DNA of 64,000 bases from Sacculina carcini. Lineage: Eukaryota > Arthropoda > Thecostraca > Sacculinidae. Position numbers and translations under genes: made by a program. The notes beneath the pieces were generated by a model. The model was given only the letters and a program-made list of their open reading frames with translations, had not been told where the DNA came from and made no database searches. Below, piece by piece: positions 1 to 11,178 of this stretch (positions are counted from its first letter, which is position 1; every line of letters starts with the position of its first letter). The stretch is from positions 6,300,287 to 6,364,286 of the forward strand of contig OU696578.1 of assembly GCA_916048095.2 (NCBI GenBank). Reading direction: 5' to 3'.

Positions 1-21
1 TGTGTGGTCAAGTATCAAAAA

Positions 22-37
22 TGACCGATTTCGGTCA
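22..37. other. satellite dyad element (first of about 60)
   Basis: TGACCGATTTCGGTCA is a 7-bp inverted repeat around a TT centre. It recurs in nearly every monomer, often as TGATCGATTTCGGTCA, which keeps most of the dyad. The arms extend imperfectly into AAAA on the left and AATTTT on the right. Such a dyad could form a hairpin or bind a dimeric protein, but nothing in the sequence shows which, if either. Confidence 0.8.
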
Positions 38-1003
38 ATTTGACGTTTTTGGGATGTCAGTGACATACGTGTGCACAAGTATCGAAAATGATCGATTTCG
101 GTCAATTTTGACGTTTTTGCGATGTCAGTTGAACTTGTGTGGTCAAGTATCGAAAATGACCGATTCGGTCAATTTTGACGTTTTTGCGATGTCAGTTGAA
201 CTTGTGTGCACAAGTATCGAAATGACCGATTTCGGTCAATTTTGACGCTTTTGGGATGTCAGTTGAACTTGTGTGTACAAGTATCGAAAATGACCGATTT
301 CGGTCAATTTTGACGTTTTTGCGATTTCAGTTGAACTTGTGTGGTCAAGTATCGAAAATGACCGATTTCGGTCAATTTTGACGTGTTTGCGATGTCAGTT
401 GAACTTGTGTGGTCAAGTATCGAAAATGACCGATTTCGGTCAATTTTGACGTTTTTGCGATGTCAGTTGAACTTGTGTGCACAAGTATCGAAAATGACCG
501 ATTTCGGTCAATTTTGACGTTTTTGGGATGTCAGTGACATACGTGTGCACAAGTATCGAAAATGACCGATTTCGGTCAATTTTGGCGTTTTTGGGATGTC
601 AGTGACATACGTGTGCACAAGTATCGAAAATGACCGATTTCGGTCAATTCTGACGTTTTTGCGATGTCAGTTGAACTTGTGTGGTCAAGTATCGAAAATG
701 ACCGATTTCGGTCAATTTTGACGTTTTTTGCGATGTCAGTTGAACTTGTGTGGTCAAGTATCGAAAATGACCGATTTCGGTCAATTTTGACGTTTTTGCG
801 AAGTCAGTTGAACTTGTGTGCACAAGTATCGAAAATGACCGATTTCGGTCAATTTTGACGTTTTTGGGATGTCAGTTGAACTTGTGTGTACAAGAATCGA
901 AAATGACCGATTTCGGTCAATTTTGACGTTTTTGGGATGTCAGTTGAACTTGTGTGGTCAAGTATCGAAAATGACCGATTTCGGTCAATTTTGACGTTTT
1001 TGC

Positions 1004-1260
1004 GATGTCAGTTGAACTTGTGTGGTCAAGTATCGAAAATGACCGATTTCGGTCAATTTTGACGTTTTTGGGATGTCAGTGACATACGTGTGCACAAGTA
1101 TCGAAAATGACCGATTTCGGTCAATTTTGACGTTTTGGGATGTCAGTGACATACGTGTGCACAAGTATCGAAAATGATCGATTTCGGTCAATTTTGACGT
1201 TTTGGGATGTCAGTGACATACGTGTGCACAAGTATCGAAAATTGACCGATTTCGGTCAAC
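1004..1260. repeat. satellite multi-monomer block, copy 1
   Basis: The order is type A monomer with GGTCAAG, then three type B monomers with GCACAAG. The second and third B monomers carry the shortened run GACGTTTTGGGATG, and one core reads TGATCGAT. The same order and the same short T-run reappear at about 2769-3030, so the block was copied as a unit rather than monomer by monomer. Confidence 0.6.
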
Positions 1261-2768
1261 TTTGACGTTTTTGCGATGTCAGTTGAACTTGTGTGGTCAA
1301 GTATCGAAAATGACCGATTTCGGTCAATTTTTGACGTTTTTGCGATGTCAGTTGAACTTGTGTGGTCAAGTATCGAAAATGACCGATTTCGGTCAATTTT
1401 GACGTTTTTGCGATGTCAGTTGAACTTGTGTGGTCAAGTATCGAAAATGACCGATTTCGGTCAATTTTGACGTTTTTGGGATGTCAGTTGAACTTGTGTG
1501 GTCAAGTATCGAAAATGACCGATTTCGGTCAATTTTGACGTTTTTGGGATGTCAGTGACATACGTGTGCACAAGTATCGAAAATGATCGATTTCGGTCAA
1601 TTTTGACGTTTTTGGGCTGTCAGTTGAGCTTGTGTGGTCAAGTATCGAAAATGACCGATTTCGGTCAATTTTGACGTTTTTGGGATGTCAGTGACATACG
1701 TGTGCACAAGTATCGAAAATGACTGATTTCGGTCAATTTTGACGTTTTTGGGATGTCAGTGACATACGTGTGCACAAGTATCGAAAATGATCGATTTCGG
1801 TCAATTTTGACGTTTTTGGGATGTCAGTTGAACTTGTGTGGTCAAGTATCGAAAATGACCGATTTCGGTCAATTTTGACGTTTTTGCGATGTCAGTTGAT
1901 CTTGTGTGGTCAAGTATCGAAAATGACCGATTTCGGTCAATTTTGACGTTTTTGCGATGTCAGTTGAACTGTGTGGTCAAGTATCGAAAATGTCCGATTT
2001 CGGTCAATTTTGACGTTTTTGGGATGTCAGTGACATACGTGTGCACAAGTATCGAAAATGATCGATTTCGGTCAATTTTGACGTTTTTGGGATGTCAGTT
2101 GAGCTTGTGTGGTCAAGTATCGAAAATGACCGATTTCGGTCAATTTTGACGTTTTTGGGATGTCAGTGACATACGTGTGCACAAGTATCGAAAATGACCG
2201 ATTTCGGTCAATTTTGACGTTTTTGCGATGTCAGTTGAACTTGTGTGCACAAGTATCGAAAATGACCGATTTCGGTCAATTTTGACGTTTTTGGGATGTC
2301 AGTGACATACGTGTGCACAAGTATCGAAAATGACCGATTTCGGTCAATTTTGACGTTTTTGGGATGTCAGTGACATACGTGTGCACAAGTATCGAAAATG
2401 ACCGATTTCGGTCAATTTTGACGTTTTTGGGATGTCAGTTGAACTTGTGTGTACAAGTATCGAAAATTACCGATTTCGGTCAATTTTGACGTTTTTGCGA
2501 TTTCAGTTGAACTTGTGTGGTCAAGTATCGAAAATGACCGATTTCGGTCCATTTTGACGTTTTTGCGATGTCAGTTGAACTTGTGTGGTCAAGTATCGAA
2601 AATGACCGATTTCGGTCAATTTTGACGTTTTTGGGATGTCAGTTGAACTTGTGTGTACAAGTATCGAAAATGACCGATTTCGGTCAATTTTGACGTTTTT
2701 GCGATTTCAGTTGAACTTGTGTGGTCAAGTATCGAAAATGACCGATTTCGGTCAATTTTGACGTTTTT

Positions 2769-3030
2769 GCCATGTCAGTTGAACTTGTGTGGTCAAGTAT
2801 CGAAAATGACCGATTTCGGTCAATTTTGACGTTTTTGGGATGTCAGTGACATACGTGTGCACAAGTATCGAAAATGACCGATTTCGGTCAATTTTGACGT
2901 TTTGGGATGTCAGTGACATACGTGTGCACAAGTATCGAAAATGATCGATTTCGGTCAATTTTGACGTTTTGGGATGTCAGTGACATACGTGTGCACAAGT
3001 ATCGAAAATGACCGATTTCGGTCAATTTTG
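2769..3030. repeat. satellite multi-monomer block, copy 2
   Basis: This block repeats the order and private marks of about 1004-1260, including the shortened GACGTTTTGGGATG in consecutive monomers and the TGATCGAT core. A related but shuffled version lies at about 3105-3250. The two copies are about 1.77 kb apart, close to 26 monomers. Confidence 0.6.
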
Positions 3031-4058
3031 ACGTTTTTGCGATGTCAGTTGAACTTGTGTGATCAAGTATCGAAAATGACCGATTTCGGTCAATTTTGAA
3101 GTTTTTGCGATGTCAGTGACATACGTGTGCACAAGTATCGAAAATGACCGATTGCGGTCAATTTTGACGTTTTGGGATGTCAGTGACATACGTGTGCACA
3201 AGTATCGAAAATGATCGATTTCGGTCAATTTTGACGTTTTTGGGATGTCAGTTGAACTTGTGTGCACAAGTATCGAAAATGACCAATTTCGGTCAATTTG
3301 ACGTTTTTGCGATGTCAGTTGAACTTGTGTGATCAAGTATCGAGAATGACCGATTTCGGTCAATTTTGACGTTTTTGCGATGTCAGTTGAACTTGTGTGG
3401 TCAAGTATAGAAAATGACCGATTTCGGTCAATTTTGACGTTTTTGGGATGTCAGTGACATACGTGTGCACAAGTATCGAAAATGACCGATTTCGGTCAAT
3501 TTTGACGTTTTTGCGATGTCAGTTGAACTTGTGTGGTCAAGTATCGAAAATGACCGATTTCGGTCAATTTTGAGGTTTTTGCGATGTGAGTTGAATTTGT
3601 GTGGTCAAGTATCGAAAATGACCGATTTCGGTCAATTTTGACGTTTTTGGGATGTCAGTTGAACTTGTGTGTACAAGTATCGAAAATGACCGATTTCGGT
3701 CAATTTTGACGTTTTTGCGATTTCAGTTGAACTTGTGTGGTCAAGTATCGAAAATGACCGATTTCGGTCAATTTTGACGTTTTTGCGATGTCAGTTGAAC
3801 TTGTGTGCACAAGTATCGAAAATGACCGATTTCGGTCAATTTTGACGTTTTTGGGATGTCAGTGACATACGTGTGCACAAGTATCGAAAATGATCGATTT
3901 CGGTCAATTTTGACGTTTTTGGGATGTCAGTTGAGCTTGTGTGGTCAAGTATCGAAAATGACCGATTTCGGTCAATTTTGACGTTCTTGGGATGTCAGTG
4001 ACATACGTGTGCACAAGTATCGAAAATGACCGATTTCGGTCCATTTTGACGTTTTTGC

Positions 4059-4258
4059 NNNNNNNNNNNNNNNNNNNNNNNNNNNNNNNNNNNNNNNNNN
4101 NNNNNNNNNNNNNNNNNNNNNNNNNNNNNNNNNNNNNNNNNNNNNNNNNNNNNNNNNNNNNNNNNNNNNNNNNNNNNNNNNNNNNNNNNNNNNNNNNNNN
4201 NNNNNNNNNNNNNNNNNNNNNNNNNNNNNNNNNNNNNNNNNNNNNNNNNNNNNNNNNN
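4059..4258. other. 200-N assembly gap
   Basis: This is exactly 200 undetermined bases between the 68-bp satellite and the cassette/9-mer array. A round number is the usual placeholder for a scaffolding gap of unknown length. Frames that appear to run through it are meaningless, and the physical adjacency of the two repeat families is not established by this sequence. Confidence 0.97.
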
Positions 4259-4537
4259 TAAAAAAAATAAAGAAAATAAAGAAAATAAAGAAAATAAAGA
4301 AAATAAAGAAAATAAAGAAAATAAAGAAAATAAAGAAAATAAAGAAAATAAAGAAAATAAAGAAAATAAAGAAAATAAAGAAAATAAAGAAAATAAAGAA
4401 AATAAAGAAAATAAAGAAAATAAAGAAAATAAAGAAAATAAAGAAAATAAAGAAAATAAAGAAAATAAAGAAAATAAAGAAAATAAAGAAAATAAAGAAA
4501 ATAAAGAAAATAAAGAAAATAAAGAGAATAAAGAAAA
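4259..4537. repeat. 9-bp tract entering from the gap
   Basis: 279 bp of AAAGAAAAT units run directly out of the N gap, with one G substitution near 4526 (AAAGAGAAT). The true upstream length is unknown because the gap truncates the tract. Confidence 0.9.
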
Positions 4538-4563
4538 TTAATTGTACACTCGTGCTTGCGCAC

Positions 4564-4571
4564 TATATATA
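4564..4571 (+). promoter_or_regulatory. TATA-like element (representative, cassette 1)
   Basis: TATATATA lies 42 bp upstream of the box-A-like motif in the first cassette and in almost every full cassette (the copy near 17330 reads TAAATATA). A TATA element near -30 is known to help polymerase III initiation in several eukaryotes. Here it would place a start at about 4594-4600, just before box A. Function is inference. Confidence 0.4.
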
Positions 4572-4605
4572 CCACATATAAACCATCTCTCTTGAGCATC
4601 TACAA

Positions 4606-4616
4606 TGGCCGGACCG
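4606..4616 (+). promoter_or_regulatory. box-A-like motif (representative, cassette 1)
   Basis: TGGCCGGACCG partly matches the internal polymerase III box A consensus TRGCNNAGYNGG. The TGGC start and the later G agree, but the central AG reads GA. It sits 42 bp before box B, within the usual tRNA spacing. The following TAAGAC resembles the D-arm end of tRNA-derived SINE heads. Confidence 0.45.
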
Positions 4617-4630
4617 CGTAAGACTCTGCT

Positions 4631-4653
4631 CGAACCCCGAGGACCTCGGTTCG
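4631..4653 (+). other. GC-rich hairpin (representative, cassette 1)
   Basis: The arms CGAA and TTCG enclose a CC bulge and a second stem CCGAG/CTCGG around a GAC loop, giving nine base pairs in 23 nt. It is the most GC-rich part of an otherwise A-rich array and overlaps the start of box B. The commonest cassette truncation begins at its first inner C (position 4635 in this copy). Confidence 0.7.
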
Positions 4654-4658
4654 AATCC
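4648..4658 (+). promoter_or_regulatory. box B (representative, cassette 1)
   Basis: GGTTCGAATCC is a perfect match to the tRNA box B / T-arm consensus. The T stem can form four of five pairs (CTCGG with CCCAG, one C-C mismatch). The next seven bases, CCAGGTA, find no acceptor partner upstream of box A, so this is a tRNA-like head and not a tRNA gene. Confidence 0.75.
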
Positions 4659-4927
4659 CAGCCAGGTAATAACTTTCTTCACTCAACACTAAACTCTACA
4701 CACAAATAATCGAAATAAATTGGATGAATTAAAGAAAATAAAGAAAATAAAGAAAATAAAGAAAATAAAGAAAATAAAGAAAATAAAGAAAATAAAGAAA
4801 ATAAAGAAAATAAAGAAAATAAAGAAAATAAAGAAAATAAAGAAAATAAAGAAAATAAAGAAAATAAAGAAAATAAAGAAAATAAAGAAAATAAAGAAAA
4901 TAAAGAAAATAAAGAAAATAAAGAAAA

Positions 4928-5121
4928 TTAATTGTACACTCGTGCTTGCGCACTATATATACCACATATAAACCATCTCTCTTGAACATCTACAATGGCC
5001 GGACCGCGTAAGACTCTGCTCGAACCCCGAGGACCTCGGTTCGAATCCCAGCCAGGTAATAACTTTCTTCACTCAACACTAAACTCTACACACAAATAAT
5101 CGAAATAAATTGGATGAATTA
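4928..5121 (+). repeat. cassette 2, full
   Basis: GAACAT allele. The following 286-bp tract opens with AATTAAG and has one AATCAAG at about 5148. This pair of marks recurs after cassettes 18 and 32 and opens higher-order repeat A. Confidence 0.85.
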
Positions 5122-5407
5122 AAAAAAATTAAGAAAATAAAGAAAATCAAGAAAATAAAGAAAATAAAGAAAATAAAGAAAATAAAGAAAATAAAGAAAA
5201 TAAAGAAAATAAAGAAAATAAAGAAAATAAAGAAAATAAAGAAAATAAAGAAAATAAAGAAAATAAAGAAAATAAAGAAAATAAAGAAAATAAAGAAAAT
5301 AAAGAAAATAAAGAAAATAAAGAAAATAAAGAAAATAAAGAAAATAAAGAAAATAAAGAAAATAAAGAAAATAAAGAAAATAAAGAAAATAAAGAAAATA
5401 AAGAAAA

Positions 5408-5601
5408 TTAATTGTACACTCGTGCTTGCGCACTATATATACCACATATAAACCATCTCTCTTGAACATCTACAATGGCCGGACCGCGTAAGACTCTGCT
5501 CGAACCCCGAGGACCTCGGTTCGAATCCCAGCCAGGTAATAACTTTCTTCACTCAACACTAAACTCAACACACAAATAATCGAAATAAATTGGATGAATT
5601 A
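5408..5601 (+). repeat. cassette 3, full
   Basis: Carries the AAACTCAAC allele (shared with cassettes 4, 19 and 33). The 448-bp tract opens with AATTAAG and has a shifted A (GAAATAAAAG) near 5713. Confidence 0.85.
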
Positions 5602-6049
5602 AAAAAAATTAAGAAAATAAAGAAAATAAAGAAAATAAAGAAAATAAAGAAAATAAAGAAAATAAAGAAAATAAAGAAAATAAAGAAAATAAAGAAAATA
5701 AAGAAAATAAAGAAATAAAAGAAAATAAAGAAAATAAAGAAAATAAAGAAAATAAAGAAAATAAAGAAAATAAAGAAAATAAAGAAAATAAAGAAAATAA
5801 AGAAAATAAAGAAAATAAAGAAAATAAAGAAAATAAAGAAAATAAAGAAAATAAAGAAAATAAAGAAAATAAAGAAAATAAAGAAAATAAAGAAAATAAA
5901 GAAAATAAAGAAAATAAAGAAAATAAAGAAAATAAAGAAAATAAAGAAAATAAAGAAAATAAAGAAAATAAAGAAAATAAAGAAAATAAAGAAAATAAAG
6001 AAAATAAAGAAAATAAAGAAAATAAAGAAAATAAAGAAAATAAAGAAAA

Positions 6050-6243
6050 TTAATTGTACACTCGTGCTTGCGCACTATATATACCACATATAAACCATCT
6101 CTCTTGAACATCTACAATGGCCGGACCGCGTAAGACTCTGCTCGAACCCCGAGGACCTCGGTTCGAATCCCAGCCAGGTAATAACTTTCTTCACTCAACA
6201 CTAAACTCAACACACAAATAATCGAAATAAATTGGATGAATTA
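6050..6243 (+). repeat. cassette 4, full
   Basis: AAACTCAAC allele. Followed by an 829-bp, almost pure tract that ends directly in a truncated cassette. Confidence 0.85.
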
Positions 6244-7072
6244 AAAAAAATTAAGAAAATAAAGAAAATAAAGAAAATAAAGAAAATAAAGAAAATAAAG
6301 AAAATAAAGAAAATAAAGAAAATAAAGAAAATAAAGAAAATAAAGAAAATAAAGAAAATAAAGAAAATAAAGAAAATAAAGAAAATAAAGAAAATAAAGA
6401 AAATAAAGAAAATAAAGAAAATAAAGAAAATAAAGAAAATAAAGAAAATAAAGAAAATAAAGAAAATAAAGAAAATAAAGAAAATAAAGAAAATAAAGAA
6501 AATAAAGAAAATAAAGAAAATAAAGAAAATAAAGAAAATAAAGAAAATAAAGAAAATAAAGAAAATAAAGAAAATAAAGAAAATAAAGAAAATAAAGAAA
6601 ATAAAGAAAATAAAGAAAATAAAGAAAATAAAGAAAATAAAGAAAATAAAGAAAATAAAGAAAATAAAGAAAATAAAGAAAATAAAGAAAATAAAGAAAA
6701 TAAAGAAAATAAAGAAAATAAAGAAAATAAAGAAAATAAAGAAAATAAAGAAAATAAAGAAAATAAAGAAAATAAAGAAAATAAAGAAAATAAAGAAAAT
6801 AAAGAAAATAAAGAAAATAAAGAAAATAAAGAAAATAAAGAAAATAAAGAAAATAAAGAAAATAAAGAAAATAAAGAAAATAAAGAAAATAAAGAAAATA
6901 AAGAAAATAAAGAAAATAAAGAAAATAAAGAAAATAAAGAAAATAAAGAAAATAAAGAAAATAAAGAAAATAAAGAAAATAAAGAAAATAAAGAAAATAA
7001 AGAAAATAAAGAAAATAAAGAAAATAAAGAAAATAAAGAAAATAAAGAAAATAAAGAAAATAAAGAAAATAA

Positions 7073-7169
7073 CCCCGAGGACCTCGGTTCGAATCCCAGC
7101 CAGGTAATAACTTTCTTCACTCAACACTAAACTCTACACACAAATAATCGAAATAAATTGGATGAATTA
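7073..7169 (+). repeat. cassette 5, 5'-truncated
   Basis: 97 bp remain, starting at CCCCGAGG. TATA element, box A and the left base of the hairpin are replaced by 9-mer repeat, while box B is kept. The 169-bp tract holds seven AAACAAAAT units (about 7214-7277). Confidence 0.85.
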
Positions 7170-7338
7170 AAGAAAATAAAGAAAATAAAGAAAATAAAGA
7201 AAATAAAGAAAATAAACAAAATAAACAAAATAAACAAAATAAACAAAATAAACAAAATAAACAAAATAAACAAAATAAAGAAAATAAAGAAAATAAAGAA
7301 AATAAAGAAAATAAAGAAAATAAAGAAAATAAAGAAAA

Positions 7339-7532
7339 TTAATTGTACACTCGTGCTTGCGCACTATATATACCACATATAAACCATCTCTCTTGAACAT
7401 CTACAATGGCCGGACCGCGTAAGACTCTGCTCGAACCCCGAGGACCTCGGTTCGAATCCCAGCCAGGTAATAACTTTCTTCACTCAACACTAAACTCTAC
7501 ACACAAAGAATCGAAATAAATTGGATGAATTA
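7339..7532 (+). repeat. cassette 6, full
   Basis: AAAGAATCG allele. 214-bp tract. Confidence 0.85.
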
Positions 7533-7746
7533 AAGAAAATAAAGAAAATAAAGAAAATAAAGAAAATAAAGAAAATAAAGAAAATAAAGAAAATAAAGAA
7601 AATAAAGAAAATAAAGAAAATAAAGAAAATAAAGAAAATAAAGAAAATAAAGAAAATAAAGAAAATAAAGAAAATAAAGAAAATAAAGAAAATAAAGAAA
7701 ATAAAGAAAATAAAGAAAATAAAGAAAATAAAGAAAATAAAGAAAA

Positions 7747-7940
7747 TTAATTGTACACTCGTGCTTGCGCACTATATATACCACATATAAACCATCTCTC
7801 TTGAACATCTACAATGGCCGGACCGCGTAAGACTCTGCTCGAACCCCGAGGACCTCGGTTCGAATCCCAGCCAGGTAATAACTTTCTTCACTCAACACTA
7901 AACTCTACACACAAATAATCGAAATAAATTGGATGAATTA
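7747..7940 (+). repeat. cassette 7, full
   Basis: One A is missing after ATTA, a mark shared with cassettes 21, 36, 38, 43, 45, 53, 60, 62 and 70. The 565-bp tract has AATGAAAAT near 7968 and an extra A near 8036 that shifts the 9-mer phase. Confidence 0.85.
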
Positions 7941-8505
7941 AAAAAATAAAGAAAATAAAGAAAATAATGAAAATAAAGAAAATAAAGAAAATAAAGAAAA
8001 TAAAGAAAATAAAGAAAATAAAGAAAATAAAGAAAAATAAAGAAAATAAAGAAAATAAAGAAAATAAAGAAAATAAAGAAAATAAAGAAAATAAAGAAAA
8101 TAAAGAAAATAAAGAAAATAAAGAAAATAAAGAAAATAAAGAAAATAAAGAAAATAAAGAAAATAAAGAAAATAAAGAAAATAAAGAAAATAAAGAAAAT
8201 AAAGAAAATAAAGAAAATAAAGAAAATAAAGAAAATAAAGAAAATAAAGAAAATAAAGAAAATAAAGAAAATAAAGAAAATAAAGAAAATAAAGAAAATA
8301 AAGAAAATAAAGAAAATAAAGAAAATAAAGAAAATAAAGAAAATAAAGAAAATAAAGAAAATAAAGAAAATAAAGAAAATAAAGAAAATAAAGAAAATAA
8401 AGAAAATAAAGAAAATAAAGAAAATAAAGAAAATAAAGAAAATAAAGAAAATAAAGAAAATAAAGAAAATAAAGAAAATAAAGAAAATAAAGAAAATAAA
8501 GAAAA

Positions 8506-8699
8506 TTAATTGTACACTCGTGCTTGCGCACTATATATACCACATATAAACCATCTCTCTTGAACATCTACAATGGCCGGACCGCGTAAGACTCTGCTCG
8601 AACCCCGAGGACCTCGGTTCGAATCCCAGCCAGGTAATAACTTTCTTCACTCAACACTAAACTCTACACACAAATAATCGAAATAAATTGGATGAATTA
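8506..8699 (+). repeat. cassette 8, full
   Basis: The cassette/tract border reads ATTACAAAAAATAAAG, a private change. 214-bp tract. Confidence 0.85.
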
Positions 8700-8913
8700 C
8701 AAAAAATAAAGAAAATAAAGAAAATAAAGAAAATAAAGAAAATAAAGAAAATAAAGAAAATAAAGAAAATAAAGAAAATAAAGAAAATAAAGAAAATAAA
8801 GAAAATAAAGAAAATAAAGAAAATAAAGAAAATAAAGAAAATAAAGAAAATAAAGAAAATAAAGAAAATAAAGAAAATAAAGAAAATAAAGAAAATAAAG
8901 AAAATAAAGAAAA

Positions 8914-9111
8914 TTAATTGATTGTACACTCGTGCTTGCGCACTATATATACCACATATAAACCATCTCTCTTGAGCATCTACAATGGCCGGACCGCGTA
9001 AGACTCTGCTCGAACCCCGAGGACCTCGGTTCGAATCCCAGCCAGGTAATAACTTTCTTCACTCAACACTAAACTCTACACACAAAGAATCGAAATAAAT
9101 TGGATGAATTA
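8914..9111 (+). repeat. cassette 9, full with 4-bp insertion
   Basis: 198 bp because ATTG is duplicated near its left end (ATTGATTG, 8917-8924). GAGCAT and AAAGAATCG alleles. 241-bp tract with one AATCAAG at 9273. Confidence 0.85.
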
Positions 9112-9352
9112 AAGAAAATAAAGAAAATAAAGAAAATAAAGAAAATAAAGAAAATAAAGAAAATAAAGAAAATAAAGAAAATAAAGAAAATAAAGAAAAT
9201 AAAGAAAATAAAGAAAATAAAGAAAATAAAGAAAATAAAGAAAATAAAGAAAATAAAGAAAATAAAGAAAATCAAGAAAATAAAGAAAATAAAGAAAATA
9301 AAGAAAATAAAGAAAATAAAGAAAATAAAGAAAATAAAGAAAATAAAGAAAA

Positions 9353-9546
9353 TTAATTGTACACTCGTGCTTGCGCACTATATATACCACATATAAACCA
9401 TCTCTCTTGAACATCTACAATGGCCGGACCGCGTAAGACTCTGCTCGAACCCCGAGGACCTCGGTTCGAATCCCAGCCAGGTAATAACTTTCTTCACTCA
9501 ACACTAAACTCTACACACAAATAATCGAAATAAATTGGATGAATTA
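9353..9546 (+). repeat. cassette 10, full
   Basis: 379-bp tract with two adjacent AATAAAT units near 9638-9650, ending in a truncated cassette. Confidence 0.85.
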
Positions 9547-9925
9547 AAAAAAATAAAGAAAATAAAGAAAATAAAGAAAATAAAGAAAATAAAGAAAATA
9601 AAGAAAATAAAGAAAATAAAGAAAATAAAGAAAATAAATAAAATAAATAAAATAAAGAAAATAAAGAAAATAAAGAAAATAAAGAAAATAAAGAAAATAA
9701 AGAAAATAAAGAAAATAAAGAAAATAAAGAAAATAAAGAAAATAAAGAAAATAAAGAAAATAAAGAAAATAAAGAAAATAAAGAAAATAAAGAAAATAAA
9801 GAAAATAAAGAAAATAAAGAAAATAAAGAAAATAAAGAAAATAAAGAAAATAAAGAAAATAAAGAAAATAAAGAAAATAAAGAAAATAAAGAAAATAAAG
9901 AAAATAAAGAAAATAAAGAAAATAA

Positions 9926-10022
9926 CCCCGAGGACCTCGGTTCGAATCCCAGCCAGGTAATAACTTTCTTCACTCAACACTAAACTCTACACACAAATAA
10001 TCGAAATAAATTGGATGAATTA
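9926..10022 (+). repeat. cassette 11, 5'-truncated
   Basis: CCCCGAGG breakpoint. 268-bp pure tract. Confidence 0.85.
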
Positions 10023-10290
10023 AAGAAAATAAAGAAAATAAAGAAAATAAAGAAAATAAAGAAAATAAAGAAAATAAAGAAAATAAAGAAAATAAAGAAA
10101 ATAAAGAAAATAAAGAAAATAAAGAAAATAAAGAAAATAAAGAAAATAAAGAAAATAAAGAAAATAAAGAAAATAAAGAAAATAAAGAAAATAAAGAAAA
10201 TAAAGAAAATAAAGAAAATAAAGAAAATAAAGAAAATAAAGAAAATAAAGAAAATAAAGAAAATAAAGAAAATAAAGAAAATAAAGAAAA

Positions 10291-10484
10291 TTAATTGTAC
10301 ACTCGTGCTTGCGCACTATATATACCACATATAAACCAACTCTCTTGAACATCTACAATGGCCGGACCGCGTAAGACTCTGCTCGAACCCCGAGGACCTC
10401 GGTTCGAATCCCAGCCAGGTAATAACTTTCTTCACTCAACACTAAACTCTACACACAAATAATCGAAATAAATTGGATGAATTA
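10291..10484 (+). repeat. cassette 12, full
   Basis: CCAACTC allele. 340-bp tract with two AAAGGAAAT units (about 10533 and 10596). Confidence 0.85.
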
Positions 10485-10824
10485 AAAAAAATAAAGAAAA
10501 TAAAGAAAATAAAGAAAATAAAGAAAATAAAGGAAATAAAGAAAATAAAGAAAATAAAGAAAATAAAGAAAATAAAGAAAATAAAGAAAATAAAGGAAAT
10601 AAAGAAAATAAAGAAAATAAAGAAAATAAAGAAAATAAAGAAAATAAAGAAAATAAAGAAAATAAAGAAAATAAAGAAAATAAAGAAAATAAAGAAAATA
10701 AAGAAAATAAAGAAAATAAAGAAAATAAAGAAAATAAAGAAAATAAAGAAAATAAAGAAAATAAAGAAAATAAAGAAAATAAAGAAAATAAAGAAAATAA
10801 AGAAAATAAAGAAAATAAAGAAAA

Positions 10825-11018
10825 TTTATTGTACACTCGTGCTTGCGCACTATATATACCACATATAAACCAACTCTCTTGAACATCTACAATGGCCGGA
10901 CCGCGTAAGACTCTGCTCGAACCCCGAGGACCTCGGTTCGAATCCCAGCCAGGTAATAACTTTCTTCACTCAACACTAAACTCTACACACAAATAATCGA
11001 AATAAATTGGATGAATTA
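10825..11018 (+). repeat. cassette 13, full
   Basis: CCAACTC allele and left border AAATTTATTG. 160-bp tract with one AAAGAAAAA unit near 11106. Confidence 0.85.
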
Positions 11019-11178
11019 AAGAAAATAAAGAAAATAAAGAAAATAAAGAAAATAAAGAAAATAAAGAAAATAAAGAAAATAAAGAAAATAAAGAAAATAA
11101 AGAAAAAAAAGAAAATAAAGAAAATAAAGAAAATAAAGAAAATAAAGAAAATAAAGAAAATAAAGAAAATAAAGAAAA

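Larger units (their letters stand above)
1..4058. repeat. 68-bp tandem satellite array
   Basis: About 60 head-to-tail monomers of 68 bp fill this stretch and nothing else is visible in it. The core of each monomer is nearly constant: GTATCGAAAATGACCGATTT followed by CGGTCAATTTTGACG. Two regions vary. The first is TGTGGTCAAG, TGTGCACAAG or TGTGTACAAG. The second is TTTTTGCGATGTCAGTTGAACTT (written here only as type A) or its counterpart with GGGATGTCAG and TGACATAC (type B). A perfect 7-bp dyad TGACCGA-TT-TCGGTCA sits in the middle of each monomer. Because 68 is not a multiple of 3, frames of 204 bp (three monomers) stay open by chance and are not genes. The array is cut at the left by the window edge and at the right by an N gap. 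I do not recognise the family. Confidence 0.95.
4538..4731 (+). repeat. cassette 1, full
   Basis: GAGCAT allele. This copy is the reference for the element positions given above. No TTTT terminator follows on this strand. It is followed by a 196-bp 9-mer tract. Confidence 0.85.

Noticed and set aside
985..3363. Open frames of 64-113 residues in the 68-bp satellite
   Set aside because: Three monomers make 204 bp, so frames repeat every three units. The products are translations of the satellite and shift with every indel.
4550..4562. CGTGCTTGCGCAC as a regulatory hairpin or protein site
   Set aside because: GTGC/GCAC can pair over four bases only; no further support such as independent conservation can be seen, since all copies are near identical.
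3904..4599. 231-residue frame spanning satellite, gap and array
   Set aside because: It runs through 200 N and joins two repeat families of unknown distance.
4600..4672. A functional tRNA gene in each cassette
   Set aside because: Box B is perfect and the T stem nearly forms, but no acceptor stem pairs with CCAGGTA, no valid anticodon loop with T33 is seen, and no Pol III terminator follows.
6050..9352. Microsatellite-only interpretation with cassettes as noise
   Set aside because: Cassettes are 194 bp, nearly invariant and ordered by allele over 60 kb, so they are the amplified unit together with the tract.
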